Positions 45,101-56,013 of a stretch of DNA of 64,000 bases are shown here, piece by piece. Origin of the DNA: Botryosphaeria dothidea. Lineage: Eukaryota > Ascomycota > Dothideomycetes > Botryosphaeriales > Botryosphaeriaceae. The stretch covers positions 1,364,001-1,428,000 of the forward strand of contig WWBZ02000007.1 of assembly GCA_011503125.2 (NCBI GenBank), written 5' to 3'. Positions within the stretch are counted from its first letter, which is position 1; every line of letters starts with the position of its first letter. The notes under the pieces were generated by a model. The model saw nothing but the letters and a program-made list of their open reading frames with translations. It did no database searches and was not told the origin of the DNA. Made by a program: the position numbers and the translations under genes.

Positions 45101-45175
45101 TGCAGTGAGTTGGCTGTCAAGCAGATCGATGAGCCGTTCGTGCCGATGAACGAACCTAATGAATGGGCGCTGTAA
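42105..45175 (+). CDS. vps18: Vacuolar sorting protein Vps18 (HOPS/CORVET subunit)
   Basis: Four exons (42105-42321, 42375-44116, 44172-45034, 45094-45175) give 967 residues, the usual size. The N-terminal beta-propeller region (FNVELVNLKFDRPSD onward, LIGASDGTVYEVYV) is followed by a long clathrin-repeat alpha-solenoid (HNTLISIYASHPSRDELALL). A coiled coil comes next, then a C-terminal RING-H2: CHICRLPLL, CQHAFHSECL, and the last pair CVLC. That final pair is built across intron 3, after a linker longer than usual between ring ligands. Vps18 is a core subunit of HOPS and CORVET, which tether membranes at endosome and vacuole. The gene is intact throughout. Confidence 0.96.
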
Positions 45176-45551
45176 GGTCTACGGAAGATTGAAATGCAGT
45201 GGTATTGGCAGGCGGTTTGTATTTACGAAAGAATGTGCAGAAAGATACCCTTTTAGAACATTAACAGCGCTGCTTGTGCTGCATTCTCATGGGTTTTGAA
45301 TAGCCGTGTTTTGTCTCCGATGGCACAACTGGTCGATACCATATCCCATTCGTTTGACCCGAAAAAGGGGCAACACCATGTAATTGAAATGAGAACTTTG
45401 TATGATCTCTCTAATTATATTCGACAGATTTAGAAGATTCCAATTCGCTATTCCCAAGTCTGATCTGAAAGCGGACGCCAGTGGAAAAGCAGGACCGGAA
45501 GGAAAAGGAATATAGAGAACACATCCACGGACGAGGGGCTAAAATTAAGTC
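45176..45551. other. Short interval between convergent vps18 and the gag-like gene
   Basis: 376 bp of 3' flank for two converging genes. No other feature. Confidence 0.5.
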
Positions 45552-48167
45552 CTACAGCGACAAAGACGATCTCCTGAGCGTCTTCTCGCCCTTCTTCTTC
45601 TTCTTCTTCTTCCTTTCCTTCCCCATATCCTTACCTTCCTCCTCTACTGCCTCTTCCCTCCGCCTCTTCTTACTTTTCTTCTTTTTCTTCTCCTTCTTCC
45701 TCTCCTTCCCTCCATCCCGATCCCCACCATTCCCCTTATCCCTTTCCCCACCCCCTCCCTTCCTCTCCAACGCAAACCCCACACTCGGCCCCTTCGTCCA
45801 CGGCACGCTCCTCAACCGCCCGCTCCCCGCATCCCTCACCACGCTCGGGCTCCACGGGCACCGGCACTCCGTCGCATGCCCGCCCTTCTTGCACCGGTAG
45901 CAGCAGCTGCGCGCCAGCGACGGCGGCGAGCTCGTCCGGTGGTACTCGCGGTCGAAGACCTCGTTCGCTTCAGCTGCGGTCTTGCGTTTGCGCAGTTCGC
46001 TGTTCGTCGACACAGGGCGCGGAGAGGACGGCAGCGCCGCCGATGACTCGGACGCTTTTTTCGTCTTTTGGTGCGAGGCTTTCTTCTTTGGGGCGCGGTG
46101 GTCTGGCTTTCTGGTGCCGCGGGCCCGCTGCACGGCGGCCGAGGTGGCTTCGACGTCGGAGTAGGGGCTGTCGGGGTCGGGGGAGGTTGCGCGGGGGGTG
46201 GGGGTGGTTAGGGCGGTGCGGGTTGGTGGTTCTGGGGATGGGGATGCTGGGGCGGGATTGATGCGGGTCGAGGGTCCTGGGGTTGGCGATGAACGGGCTG
46301 AGACTGAGGAGACGACGGATGTTCGTCGAGGGGTTGGTGTAGTGCCTAGGGTTTTTGCTACGCGCGCTGGGGCGATAGGTGTTGATTGCGGCTGATGGTC
46401 CCTGTTGGAGGACGGTGGTGGGGGCAGAGTGGCCGGTGGTGCTATGGGTGTCTCCTGGACCTTCTCTGCAGGCGTCTTCTGCTTGCTGGTGCGGTCTGGG
46501 GTTGTAGGGTGCTTCGCAATGGTTTCAAGGAATTCGACCGCCTCATCTTCGTCTGATGAGTATGCATCGGAGTACTCGTCGGGTGTATCCTTGACCTGCA
46601 AGACCACCCTCGGAGAACTGCCTTGTGCTAACTCTTCTTCCTGAACTTCCTTCTCATCCTCGTCTTCCTCTTCTTCTTCGCTATCCTTTATTTCTAGAAC
46701 TCTCCTTGGATGCGCATATTCCTCCACTTGTTGCTCTTCTTCCTCTTCTTGTTCTTCCTCTGGTTCGAGTTCTTCCTCGCTAGCCTGTTCTTCTTGATCT
46801 TTATCATAGGGCTCATCGTTCGACTCAACTGATTCTTGAATATCCTGAAGCTCCTCCGACTCCAGTTCAGGCGTCTCGGCTTTGGCAGCTCTCAACCTCT
46901 GCTCTGCAGCCTCGGCTCTCCTTCTCCTTTCTTCGCCAAAACTCACCCTTTCAAACCGCCTCGCAGACTCTCGGGCCTCGTCGTCCACCGGCCTCCCCAC
47001 CCCAACGCCCTCCAGCCTCTCCAACTCCTCCCTCACAACCTCATCCTTCTCCCTCTGCTCCGCCGCCTCCCTCAACCTCCTCTCCTCCTCGACGATGCAC
47101 TCCCGCACCTCCGCAAACCCCACCCCGCCCTCCTCCCACAGCATCGGCCCATGCACCTCCTCCAGCTCCCGCACCCTCCCCGCGTACTCCGGCTCCAGGT
47201 TCTTGAGGAACTGCATCTTGAGCAGGAACTCGGGCAGCGCGAAGCCGAGCTTGTGCAGGCGATGCGCGATGGTCTGCAGCTGGTTGGCGAAGGTGGCGGC
47301 GTCGTGGCCCAGGCTGGCGAGCGTCGCCTCGTGGAACTTGTGCATCAGGAACCACACCTTGCCGGCGTTGCTGCCGAAGAGTTCGCTCGGCGGCGTCGCG
47401 GCGGACGAGGTCGGGGGGAGCGCGTCGGCGGAGGAGAAGGGGGTAGACGACGCCCACGACGACGAGGGCGCGACGGAGGTGTGCTTGGCGCGGATGTGGT
47501 CCCACAGCTCGGAGGCGGGCATGTGGAGGGTGTCGTCGAGGAGGGTGGGGGTGGATAGGGGGAACGTCGTGGTATAGGCCCAGCGGATGAGCTCGACGGT
47601 CTTGTAGTCGGCGTTGCGGTAGAAGAGCGTCGCGCTGTGCACGCTGTGCGAGCCGTCGACGAACTTCCACATGTTGTGCTGGACGAGGGCGTTGCGGACG
47701 ACGGTGGCCCAGCGGTGGTAGGCGGCTGCCTCGTCGGGGAGGGCAACGTTCGGGTCGGCGGACGCCTCGATGAATCGCCTCGCGGAGGTGGAGTTGGTCT
47801 GGCAGCATGGCGGGGCTCTGACGGCGTTGGGGGTTCCCCTCTTGCTCTTTGGTGTGGGCGTGGGTGAGGATTCATAGGCTGCGGGGAGCTGGGAAGATGG
47901 TGGTGGCGTGCTCTCCAATTTGATCTCCTGTCCATCAAGGCCGATCCCCCAAGGTACATTGAGAGACTTGAACGATATGTTCCTCTGATTATGAACTGGT
48001 GTATTATGTCCAGACCCTAGAAATTCCGACGTCGGAGGAGTTGAATCAATTCTCGGGGAGGAAAGGAGGGACCGGCCGAAGAATGACGATCCCGGAGTGG
48101 AGAATACATCATCATCTGGGGTAATCGACTTCGTGGACAGCCTCTCGCGCCTCTGCGAGGACTCCAT
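45552..48167 (-). CDS. Copia Gag-like (UBN2-type) protein, long paralogue
   Basis: One uninterrupted frame of 871 residues. After a Ser/Pro-rich head comes a helical region with YHRWATVVRNALVQHNMWKF near 152-171, SELWDHIRAKHTS, VWFLMHKFHEATLASLGHD and LPEFLLKMQFLKNLEPEYAG. This is the layout of Ty1/copia capsid (Gag pre-integrase) proteins. A coiled, acidic segment (runs of Glu around 470-530) and a Pro/Ser linker follow. Then comes a Cys-rich CYRCKKGGHATECRC, close to a Gag zinc knuckle but with altered spacing (CX2CX4HX3C). The C-terminus is very Lys-rich. There is no protease, integrase or reverse transcriptase nearby, so a captured gag gene is likely. Function unknown. Confidence 0.7.
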   Translation of the reverse strand: MESSQRRERLSTKSITPDDDVFSTPGSSFFGRSLLSSPRIDSTPPTSEFLGSGHNTPVHNQRNISFKSLNVPWGIGLDGQEIKLESTPPPSSQLPAAYESSPTPTPKSKRGTPNAVRAPPCCQTNSTSARRFIEASADPNVALPDEAAAYHRWATVVRNALVQHNMWKFVDGSHSVHSATLFYRNADYKTVELIRWAYTTTFPLSTPTLLDDTLHMPASELWDHIRAKHTSVAPSSSWASSTPFSSADALPPTSSAATPPSELFGSNAGKVWFLMHKFHEATLASLGHDAATFANQLQTIAHRLHKLGFALPEFLLKMQFLKNLEPEYAGRVRELEEVHGPMLWEEGGVGFAEVRECIVEEERRLREAAEQREKDEVVREELERLEGVGVGRPVDDEARESARRFERVSFGEERRRRAEAAEQRLRAAKAETPELESEELQDIQESVESNDEPYDKDQEEQASEEELEPEEEQEEEEEQQVEEYAHPRRVLEIKDSEEEEEDEDEKEVQEEELAQGSSPRVVLQVKDTPDEYSDAYSSDEDEAVEFLETIAKHPTTPDRTSKQKTPAEKVQETPIAPPATLPPPPSSNRDHQPQSTPIAPARVAKTLGTTPTPRRTSVVSSVSARSSPTPGPSTRINPAPASPSPEPPTRTALTTPTPRATSPDPDSPYSDVEATSAAVQRARGTRKPDHRAPKKKASHQKTKKASESSAALPSSPRPVSTNSELRKRKTAAEANEVFDREYHRTSSPPSLARSCCYRCKKGGHATECRCPWSPSVVRDAGSGRLRSVPWTKGPSVGFALERKGGGGERDKGNGGDRDGGKERKKEKKKKKSKKRRREEAVEEEGKDMGKERKKKKKKKGEKTLRRSSLSL

Positions 48168-49079
48168 CTTCGCTCAATGCTATTATGCGAAGTCAGTACT
48201 TAGTAGAGCATCAGGAACAAATATCACGCACATAATACATAAAGTCCTGGCCAATTGTAGCCTTCACAGTACGCATGTGGTGAAACAACAAAAGTAAACT
48301 GGAAGATAAGACTTGATTGTGTCTGAGTAATTAAGAATATGGTGAAGTATAACTCAAAATTGTTCAGACTGATGCAGTGGTGATGTGCTGATTATAATTG
48401 TTGGGAGAAGACCTTTCGCTTCTCCTCTCCACATGGGAGTGACAGGCGATTAAAACTGCTCCAGCCATCCTCAATTAACAAGCAGGGCTCTTATGCCGTG
48501 ACCGATCCATCACATTTCAGCGGTCCTGTGCATGCTGTCGCTATCTCTGCGAAACGCCTGCCCCGGGGTCCCTTGCAATCCGATTATTACTCTGCCGCTT
48601 CACGGTCGGACAAATGCGATATGTTGAGAAAACTTTCGAGCTTAAAAGCAACGTGGAGAAGGGTACGGTGATGTCCCGGGGCATCATAGATTTGTGTGCT
48701 ACCAATGGGGAGCATCCCATTGGCTGAAGGGGTGATCGGCCGTTGCTGTGCAACGTGCACGCAAGGGGTCTTGCAGCGACCCTGGATTCATAGCGGCTGA
48801 ATCGCCGGGATGGGCGGTTGTGAATGGCCCGTGGTTGATGGGATTCATGATATCCGCGGCTTCCGAGGAGGCGGGAATGCGGCTCTGCGTGGGAATGCTC
48901 CGAGGCGACAAGCCGATGCAAGCTGTGAGTGCGGTACGACGTGGCTGCAGGTCGATCATCCGTTTTGTCTCATGGAGATCCACGGTGCCTGCAGTAGTTG
49001 ACCGGGCAATCAGACCACATTCGACGGAATGTGGCGGAGAGGTTGGGGAAAATAGGAGTTGCGGATCCGTGGGTACGCG
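48168..49079. other. Interval between the two gag-like genes
   Basis: About 0.9 kb. Plus- and minus-strand frames exist, but none looks coding. I searched for a polymerase fragment or LTR by eye and saw neither. Confidence 0.45.
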
Positions 49080-49982
49080 TCATGTTTCGGTTTTGACTCT
49101 TTTCGCTTGTCGGCATTGCTGTTTATCCAGCCTCCTCTTTTCATGCCATCCCGTCGACGGCAGAGGTAAGGTAGGCTGGGTCGTTGCGCATCGCATGCCA
49201 AACGCAGCCACGGGCTCGTCGGGGATAAGATCTACGCATCGAACGCAGCTGAGCTTTGCTTTTGCAGTCTCAGCATCGCGCTCAATCTGGGCGGTGCGGA
49301 CGGCGGCAGCGGCGACGGCACGTTTGAGGGTTTCTTCGCAGGCGGCAACCTTGCGCTGCAGGGCGCCAAAGTCCATGCACTGGCCGGGCTTTTTGTCGAA
49401 ATCTTCGCTGAGCGTGTACAGGAACCAGGCATTCATCTCCAGCGTGGCCTTCGCGTAGGCCTCGTGGAGCTCGCGCAGGTCCTTGTTGATCTGCATGAGC
49501 TCGCGCGCGAAAGGACGGGCCCCGCTGACGCAGGCGGCCATGGTGACGCTGTTCCAGCGACGCAGCAGGCCCGAGTAGTTCACCTCGCCCAGCCAGCCGT
49601 GGGCGGCCTTGAGGAAGCGCCACAGTTTGGCGGCAGTGTTGATCTTGGCCTCTCCGTCCTCGAACAGCACCGAGCCACGAATGTTGTCGGCACAGGAGCT
49701 CTCGATGATCTCCTGGGCCTGCGCATCGCCATGGCGCCACCACTCGGTGCGGTCGAGATGGTCCCAGGTGCCGTCAACGAAGCCCCAGAAGCCGCCCTCG
49801 GCAAGCGCATTCTCGACTTGGCGGGCCCAGGAGTCGTAGGCCTCGGGGCCGTCCAGCTTGGGGACGCGCTCGAGCAGGTGGTAGGAGACGTCGGATCGCA
49901 GGCTGACGGCGAGAGGGTCGTTCGGAGGCAGCGAGCAAGCATACCGCAGGGCAAGGGGAGCGGCAGGGCTCGGCTCCATCAT
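49080..49982 (-). CDS. Copia Gag-like (UBN2-type) protein, short paralogue
   Basis: A single frame of 300 residues. YDSWARQVENALAEGGFWGF near 47-66, with FVDGTWDHLDRTEWWRHGD following, parallels YHRWATVVRNALVQHNMWKF and FVDGSHSVHSATLFYRNAD of the neighbour. Further matches are KLWRFLKAAHGWLGEV, WNSVTMA and LMQINKDLRELHEAY. A CVRC pair near the C-terminus is all that remains of a possible zinc knuckle. The tail is basic. No pol gene or LTR is seen, so this may be a second, truncated or independently captured gag. It is divergent from the MYND gene. Confidence 0.65.
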   Translation of the reverse strand: MMEPSPAAPLALRYACSLPPNDPLAVSLRSDVSYHLLERVPKLDGPEAYDSWARQVENALAEGGFWGFVDGTWDHLDRTEWWRHGDAQAQEIIESSCADNIRGSVLFEDGEAKINTAAKLWRFLKAAHGWLGEVNYSGLLRRWNSVTMAACVSGARPFARELMQINKDLRELHEAYAKATLEMNAWFLYTLSEDFDKKPGQCMDFGALQRKVAACEETLKRAVAAAAVRTAQIERDAETAKAKLSCVRCVDLIPDEPVAAFGMRCATTQPTLPLPSTGWHEKRRLDKQQCRQAKRVKTET

Positions 49983-50601
49983 GGCCGGTTAGGGCCGCAT
50001 GCAGCGGTCGAGGGACGGTGGTGAGCTGGGGCTCGGACGGGGCGCGTTGGTGGTTGGCGGCGCGGGATCGCTGAGATCGGCGGTACCGTGGTGGAGTAGG
50101 GACCGGGCGCGGCAAGAGTTGAAGAAGGTGTCTTGCGGCTCAGCGCTTAGCAGGAGTGGTGAGCGCGGCGCGGGCGAAGGCAGGTGTTAGACAGGCAGCG
50201 GTGCCAAGGTCTGTGTAACTCGGAGGCGATCGTTGGAGCGGACGATGCTGTTCAAGTGGGCGCTGCTGCGGCGTGGAAGAGGCGAGAGGCCGAGGGCCTG
50301 GACTCTGGCCGCCAGCGCGGCAGCTTTCCCGGGCCAGGCGCGCGTCCGCTAATAAATGCAATAAATGCAATACATGCTGCGCAGGCCAGCCAACCGCGGG
50401 GCGGCGGGTCATCAGCACAGCCGGCCTGCCGCGGTCGAGACTCTGCGATCTGCCCTTCTGGCACCACAGCCCGCCGCCCTCCTGCTCGCCGTCCCGTGCC
50501 CTCCAGCGGCTCGACCAATCGCGCCTCCACGCCCGCCCTGTGGTCTCCTCGCAAGCCGCCAGCCGAGCCCGCACCACCACGCCGTTGCCTGCGCACCGCC
50601 A
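49983..50601. other. Divergent upstream region of the gag-like and MYND genes
   Basis: 619 bp, GC-rich. A short direct repeat (AATAAATGCA twice, then AATACATGC) sits at 50351-50379. No independent gene is visible. Confidence 0.5.
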
Positions 50602-53600
50602 TGTTCTTCCCAGCCTACGTCGATCTTGCGGGCGCCTTTTTCTACCCGCTGGATCTGGCGCATCACCTGCCCCCCGACCTGCCCGCGAACGCGCTCTGTC
50701 TGGGGTGTGCTCTTCACAGCCTACTGCGAGGCCGGCCGCTCCAGCCGTCCGATCGATGTCACGAGCTGGCGCCGTCATTGGTAGGCCCACTCCCCCCGGT
50801 TTTGTGGATTTTGCATTTCAAGGCCCAACACACTGACGGAGATAGCCCGTAACATCCTCCTGTTCTCCCTGATCCTAGAGGACCGCCATGGAGCCTCTAC
50901 TACCACCAGTTCCTGGACGCTCGTGGTTTCGACCTGCTGCAGCTGCACGCCAAGAGGCGGACTGAAACCTCTGCCTGCCTGGAGGAATGGCACCAGAGCC
51001 CCTATGGCAAGCCTCTCCGTATTTGCGACTCCGTGACTCTTGCGAAGGTTCGCGAGGTCTGGACGTCGTACGCTACTGCCTCTTCCGGCCAGTCCAAGGC
51101 AGAGTTCGAGCGAGCTAGGCAGGCGAAGGAGGCTCGCGGCGGCAACGCCTCTGTCATTACCGCCGCCCGCTCCGCGCCGCCGTTTACCTTGGATGCCTCT
51201 GCATTGTTTCAACAGTACTGGGACACTGGCACTACCGATGCTTCTGATGCTGCCCCCATCGCTAACCCCATGTCCTCTCGCCAGATGGACAACCTTAGCC
51301 TCCATTATGGCACCGACCCCATTCTTGGCTTCCATCTAGCGACTGCATGTGCGCCTCTAGTGGATTCGTCTCCACTGAACCCAACCCAGACGGATGTCCA
51401 CGGTCTCAAGCCCGCAGTCAAGGCCTCCCGTCAGCAGTTCGAGGCTTGGTGTAGTGCCTTTCGATCGCGGTCTCGGCAACTCACTCTACGTTTCTTTGTC
51501 GGAGAAGCTCTGACCCTCTGCCATGCGCTGCAACAAAATCTCACCGCCGCTGACGACGCTGCCCACTGGTATCGCGCTCCATACCGGCCGGACCCACTGA
51601 TTCTGGACAGCCATGACTGCACATCAGCCCAGGCCCCTCTGACCTTCAACGTTGTTGACACATCTAATCTCATCGATCACTTCGGCTCCATCAACCTGCT
51701 CGTGGCTGCCGCACCCCTGCTCGATAATGGCTTAGCCGCTAATCTTGTCACGGAATCCCTCCTTCGCCGCTATGACTCTAACCAGCCGCCGATGGATTGT
51801 CTACTATGCGGCAACTTTAACGCACTATCGATTGTCTTGGGTCTATTTCCGGTGCAGCATGGGACGAACACATCATCGACCTCACCACTATACGAGTCCA
51901 TCCTCACCGTATTCTCGAGCGACTTCGGAAAAGACACGGCCACACAGCTTCACAGCAGGTTGACTTGGAAAAATCATATCCCCGCGGACACGCTTGGCAA
52001 CGTGATTCTGCACTGCAGTGAAGAAGACTTGGCTCGGCTTCTCTATCAAACGTATCTGACTATGTTCGAGGGAGAAGACTCCAATGTGCTCACGGCCAAA
52101 CGCAACGCGCGGCACGTGCGGAACATCTCCATGCCTTACTATACCCGCGCAAGTTACGTAGCTTTCCTTCGATTTGTTAAGGCCAGGGTCGAATCGGATT
52201 GGAGCAAGGTCTTCGCTATGCTTTTGAATTTCATTGATAACGATACTAACCTTATGCTTGGCCGAAACTTCCTACAAGAGCTACGGGTCCAGATGCATCT
52301 CTTTGGTGTGTCAGCCGGCTTGATCCCGGACGTATCCTTGGACGAACGGGCCAGAACACATCGGGAGGCGGCGCAGCTAGAGCCCCCTGCCAAACCTTGT
52401 AAGTGTAACGTTGAAAGTCCCACGGTCAAAGCTCCGTGTCTTCAGCGAGGTTCCCCGAGAACAGCTCGGAACTCCACCTCTGAACTGTCACGTCGTCACG
52501 CCAACCGAACAGTCAACCTTTGCGGCAATTCACCTGACGTTCGGAACCGAGAAATGCTCCGGAGTAAGGAATACAGGAAGTTTCACGCTGGATATTCAGC
52601 AGGATAGCCGTGGCTGGAATGGTGACTCGGCTCTCTGGATATCCTTCCTTGCCCCCACAGCCTTGTTGCTGGTTGAGCCACAAAATGCTTCGGTTCAATG
52701 CACTCTTCAGCCCACGCCGTACACAATCAAGAGCTTTGGCTCAAGGCTGGATGAGGATTTGATCCTTTTCGAGTCGTCTCTTGGAGATTCGGACCATTTC
52801 TTCATCACAAGATGTCGCTTAAACATGGTCGCGCCACCTTCAGTGTTGCCTGAACTCGGTTTTGGTCGGTATGGAGATGTCTCAGAGCAGAACGAAGTTC
52901 ATGTGAATGTGTCTGCAAATTTCGAGGCCGGCACCACTCAGCTTTCCAACTTGACCGGGCGCCTGGATCTGATTTCAGATGATCTGAAAGCCGAACTCAG
53001 CAGCGGCGCCGTCGTGGATACCATTCAGGTCTCCGCATGCATTATCGCGGTGAAGATTGGAACCTACCAGGCACGATTTGACATCCACTATCCTGTTCCC
53101 GTTCTCAAGTCACAGAACAAAATCCGGGTAGCACGCAAGTCCTCCTACATTGAAGAGATTGTCCCAGCAGCCTCCCCATCAATGAAGCATTACTTCCCTG
53201 ACTTCATCCATCCCAGTTTTCCCGACTCTACCAGTCCCGTAATCTGGAACGCGCCTCACCTCCCCCTCTCTCGACTTCCGGTCATCGACACCACCTGCCG
53301 ACCATGACAAACAGTGGCTGGCCAGGCATCTCACCTCGATGTGGTCCGTCCGGGAACGGCAGCTCCGCGAGTCCTCTCTCGGCTCCACTCCAAACAACCC
53401 GGAAGTCCGCATCGCCCTGAAAGACTCGGTCCTCACCATCCTCTCACACTTCGCCCGCGCTGCCACAACCACCATCACCCCCCTCTTCGCCCTCGCCAAC
53501 CCGGCCGGCGGCGGCGTGCACATCCTGATCCTAGCCAGCGCCCTCCGCCTCGATCTCTCCCACCAGAGGGTCGTCCTCGACGCCGCGTGCGTCCCGCTCA

Positions 53601-54197
53601 CGCCGCAGATGGTCCTGGCCGCCGCCCAGGTCCTCCAGCGCCTGCAGAGCCATCCCCGCCACCCCCTCTGCCAGGTCGACGTCGACGCCCGCGAGCTCCG
53701 CGCCTGGAAGGCGCTGCTGCCGGTCCTGGCGGAGCGGGCGAGGACGTGGTCGCATGGGGCTGACTGCGCGTACAACAGCAGCGGCATCCCGGTCTCGCTC
53801 GAGGACGGGACCAGCCCGCTGTGTGCGTGCGGCGCGGTCGTTTTCCCCGAGGGTTTCTTCAGGGAGGGCGACTTGGAGGAGTGTTTTGAGGGGCTGAGGG
53901 GGTGGGGCGGTGCGTGTGGCTGTGGCGCCGATTTTTTCGAGTCCGACTGCAGAGGTGCAGGATGATGGACTTGGTGGTGGGCTTGGTGGTGGAGCGTTGG
54001 GTGGAGGTTCTGTAGGAGCAGTTAAGCGGACAGGTGGGTGCGGCGTTTGCGGGAAGGCGGAGAAGGTGAGTGGAGGCGAGTTGCTGAGGTGTTCGAGGTG
54101 CAAGAAGGTAAGGTATTGCTCGCCTGAGTGTCAGAAGAGGGACTGGAAGAGGCATAAGGTAGGTTGCGTTGCTGCTGCTGCTGCTTCGGAGGGATGA
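50602..54197 (+). pseudogene. DUF4470-MYND zinc-finger protein, frame-interrupted
   Basis: It starts MFFPAYVDLAGAFFYPLDLA and carries the DUF4470 signature in pieces: LPPDLPANALCLG, VLFTAYCEAG, EIARNILLFSLIL, WSLYYHQFLDARGFDLLQ. A long middle region follows (MDCLLCGNFNALSIVLGLFP, LTWKNHIPADTLGNVILH). The C-terminal MYND finger reads CGVCGKAEKV, LLRCSRCKKVRYCSPECQ, KRDWKRHKVGC. A 42-bp intron is possible at 50781-50822. Frames change near 50703 (GGGG), 50880, 52385 (CCCCC), 53290 and 53903 (G runs). The whole protein text is otherwise readable. MYND fingers bind proline-rich partners; these fungal proteins have no assigned role. Either a recently broken gene or a locally error-prone assembly. 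Confidence 0.75.
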
Positions 54198-54337
54198 GCG
54201 TGTGAGAAAGGTAGGTGTAAGGGCGTGCATGTTCTGTACGTATGTGCTGTAGGGCTCGTGGGGGCGTTTCTCGTCCTATGGGTAGCTTTTTGAGTGCTCC
54301 GTTGGACCCATAGGTAAAAAGACCGTGAGAACGAGGG

Positions 54338-54515
54338 TACAGAGGTGTGCTGCCGCCGATGGTTGGCGCCAAATGCGAAATTCTCACCAACAGGCCGGAA
54401 AGAGTTCTAATCAAGGACTATCATAGGGAATGGAAGTATTCATCCGGATGTAAGTGTAGTTAGTCATTCAGGACACTTGTGTCCGGGTGAATGCTTCTAC
54501 TCCCTGGATTACAAG
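54338..54515. mobile_element. MITE-like element, copy G (right end missing)
   Basis: The left end TACAGAGGTGTGCTGCCGCC matches the family. The inner arms GGAAGTATTCATCCGGATG and GTCCGGGTGAATGCTTCTAC are present. After CTCCCTGGATTAC no right terminal repeat follows; the sequence runs into an area with a gypsy integrase fragment. Confidence 0.75.
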
Positions 54516-54629
54516 CAATTGCGACAGGCGGTAAGGGACGCCGTCCAGGAGGCGGTAGATTTCACGGTGCTCGGGTGGAAGTAACGCTAATAAGAGGAGG
54601 CATGAACTCCTACGACTCGAAGTCGGGGA

Positions 54630-54773
54630 CTCAAGTTGCACAGCGGGTACTCTGTGCCCGGACACCTAAATCGGAAATACAGCAACCAGAGAGACGGTCC
54701 GTTCAAGATCTTGGACATGGTGGGAAAGCCGTCCTACAGGGTGCAACCTGCTAGCCGCACACGCCGAGCCTGA
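54630..54773 (+). mobile_element. Ty3/gypsy integrase C-terminal fragment
   Basis: 47 codons reading LKLHSGYSVPGHLNRKYSNQ, then RDGPFKILDMVGKPSYRV, ending in TGA. This is the GPF/Y module at the end of Ty3/gypsy integrases (pattern KY..R.GPFK+L..VG..AYRL). Upstream, the same frame is closed by stops and no other pol domain is recognisable, so it is a short relic on the plus strand. Confidence 0.8.
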
Positions 54774-56013
54774 GGAGCAATGAATGTATCGCGACCGTTT
54801 TCACTTGCTACGGGCTGTTGCTACATCGAAAGGCACATTGTGTACCGGTATTATTATGAGACAGCCATATTATCAAATACAGCATTTACGCAAACGTATG
54901 AGACACCAGTGTAAACATGCTCTGATATCGGTTTCAAAGGTGCTTACTTCAGTAAGTGCAAAGACTGCAGACGTCGCCTCTGTTTGAAATCCGTCTAGAT
55001 CGACATTTTGCTGTGCTGCTGCTGCTGCGACGACCCGTCATCCCGCGGCGAACACAACTACATATACAACTTGAATTCTAAGCCATCTTTAGAAAGAAAC
55101 AGTGATTTCCTTCCTCGACCTCCCACGCATGGTGAAAGTATCAACGAAAAAAGTGAAGGAAACGTGGGATTCGGCCCACCAGAGATTGTTTTGCCACTTC
55201 CAACACGCTCAACCCCAAACGGCAGCGCTCATCGCAACTACAGGCTTGACGCACAAAGGCAGGTCGCTGAGCTGGACGCGGTCGTCGTCAGATGAAGAGT
55301 GGTCGGCAGCAAGGCAAAGGGCGGAAAGGCGTTGCAGTACACCAATTCCCAAAGAGATATAAAAAATTCTTATTTATCTTCTCCGTCTTAAACAGCTGAA
55401 ACTCCAAAGGAGGCACCAGGCAGAACGGCGCCCCGAAACTAACAAGAAACATCAGCAACAGTAACAGCAAAGTCCCGAAGGCAAGCCCCGGTAGGACCTG
55501 CGCGGCGGTTTCTCTGCTCTTACTGTTGCCGATGGTTCTTGTTGGATGAAGGGCTACCGTCAGCCCATCCTGCCGATGAGACCAGGCCTCTGGCCCGAAG
55601 AGAGTAGAAAGACCACGCCCCTTGCGCAAGGCAAGGCGCGGAGCGAGGGCTCTATTTGTTTTTGATGGTCCGTTGCATGCAGCTATGAAGCTGAACTGTG
55701 CGCGAGACGGCCAGACTCGAGCGGGAGACTTGGATCATCCTGTCGCTCATGGTTGTCCGGAGAGTAGACGGTGCGTAACGAGGCTGCAATTGCCAGCGTT
55801 CCTTACGACGCGCCTGGAAAAGAGTAGTCTCTCAAAGGAGATTGGTAACCTTGTTTCTTTCGAAAGCAAAAGGTTGTTTTGAAGTGATCCCTGGGTCGAG
55901 CACTACACATCGTAGCGGACCGCCGGGATTGGAGAAAAAATTGCTGAACGGTATCCTAGGGTCGAGCACTCACCCCAAGACGTGTAGAAAATGCTTCTTG
56001 GACGGGAGTGGAC

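Noticed and set aside
45588..45700. TTC-rich tract as a microsatellite outside genes
   Set aside because: It encodes the Lys-rich C-terminus of the gag-like protein on the minus strand, in frame.
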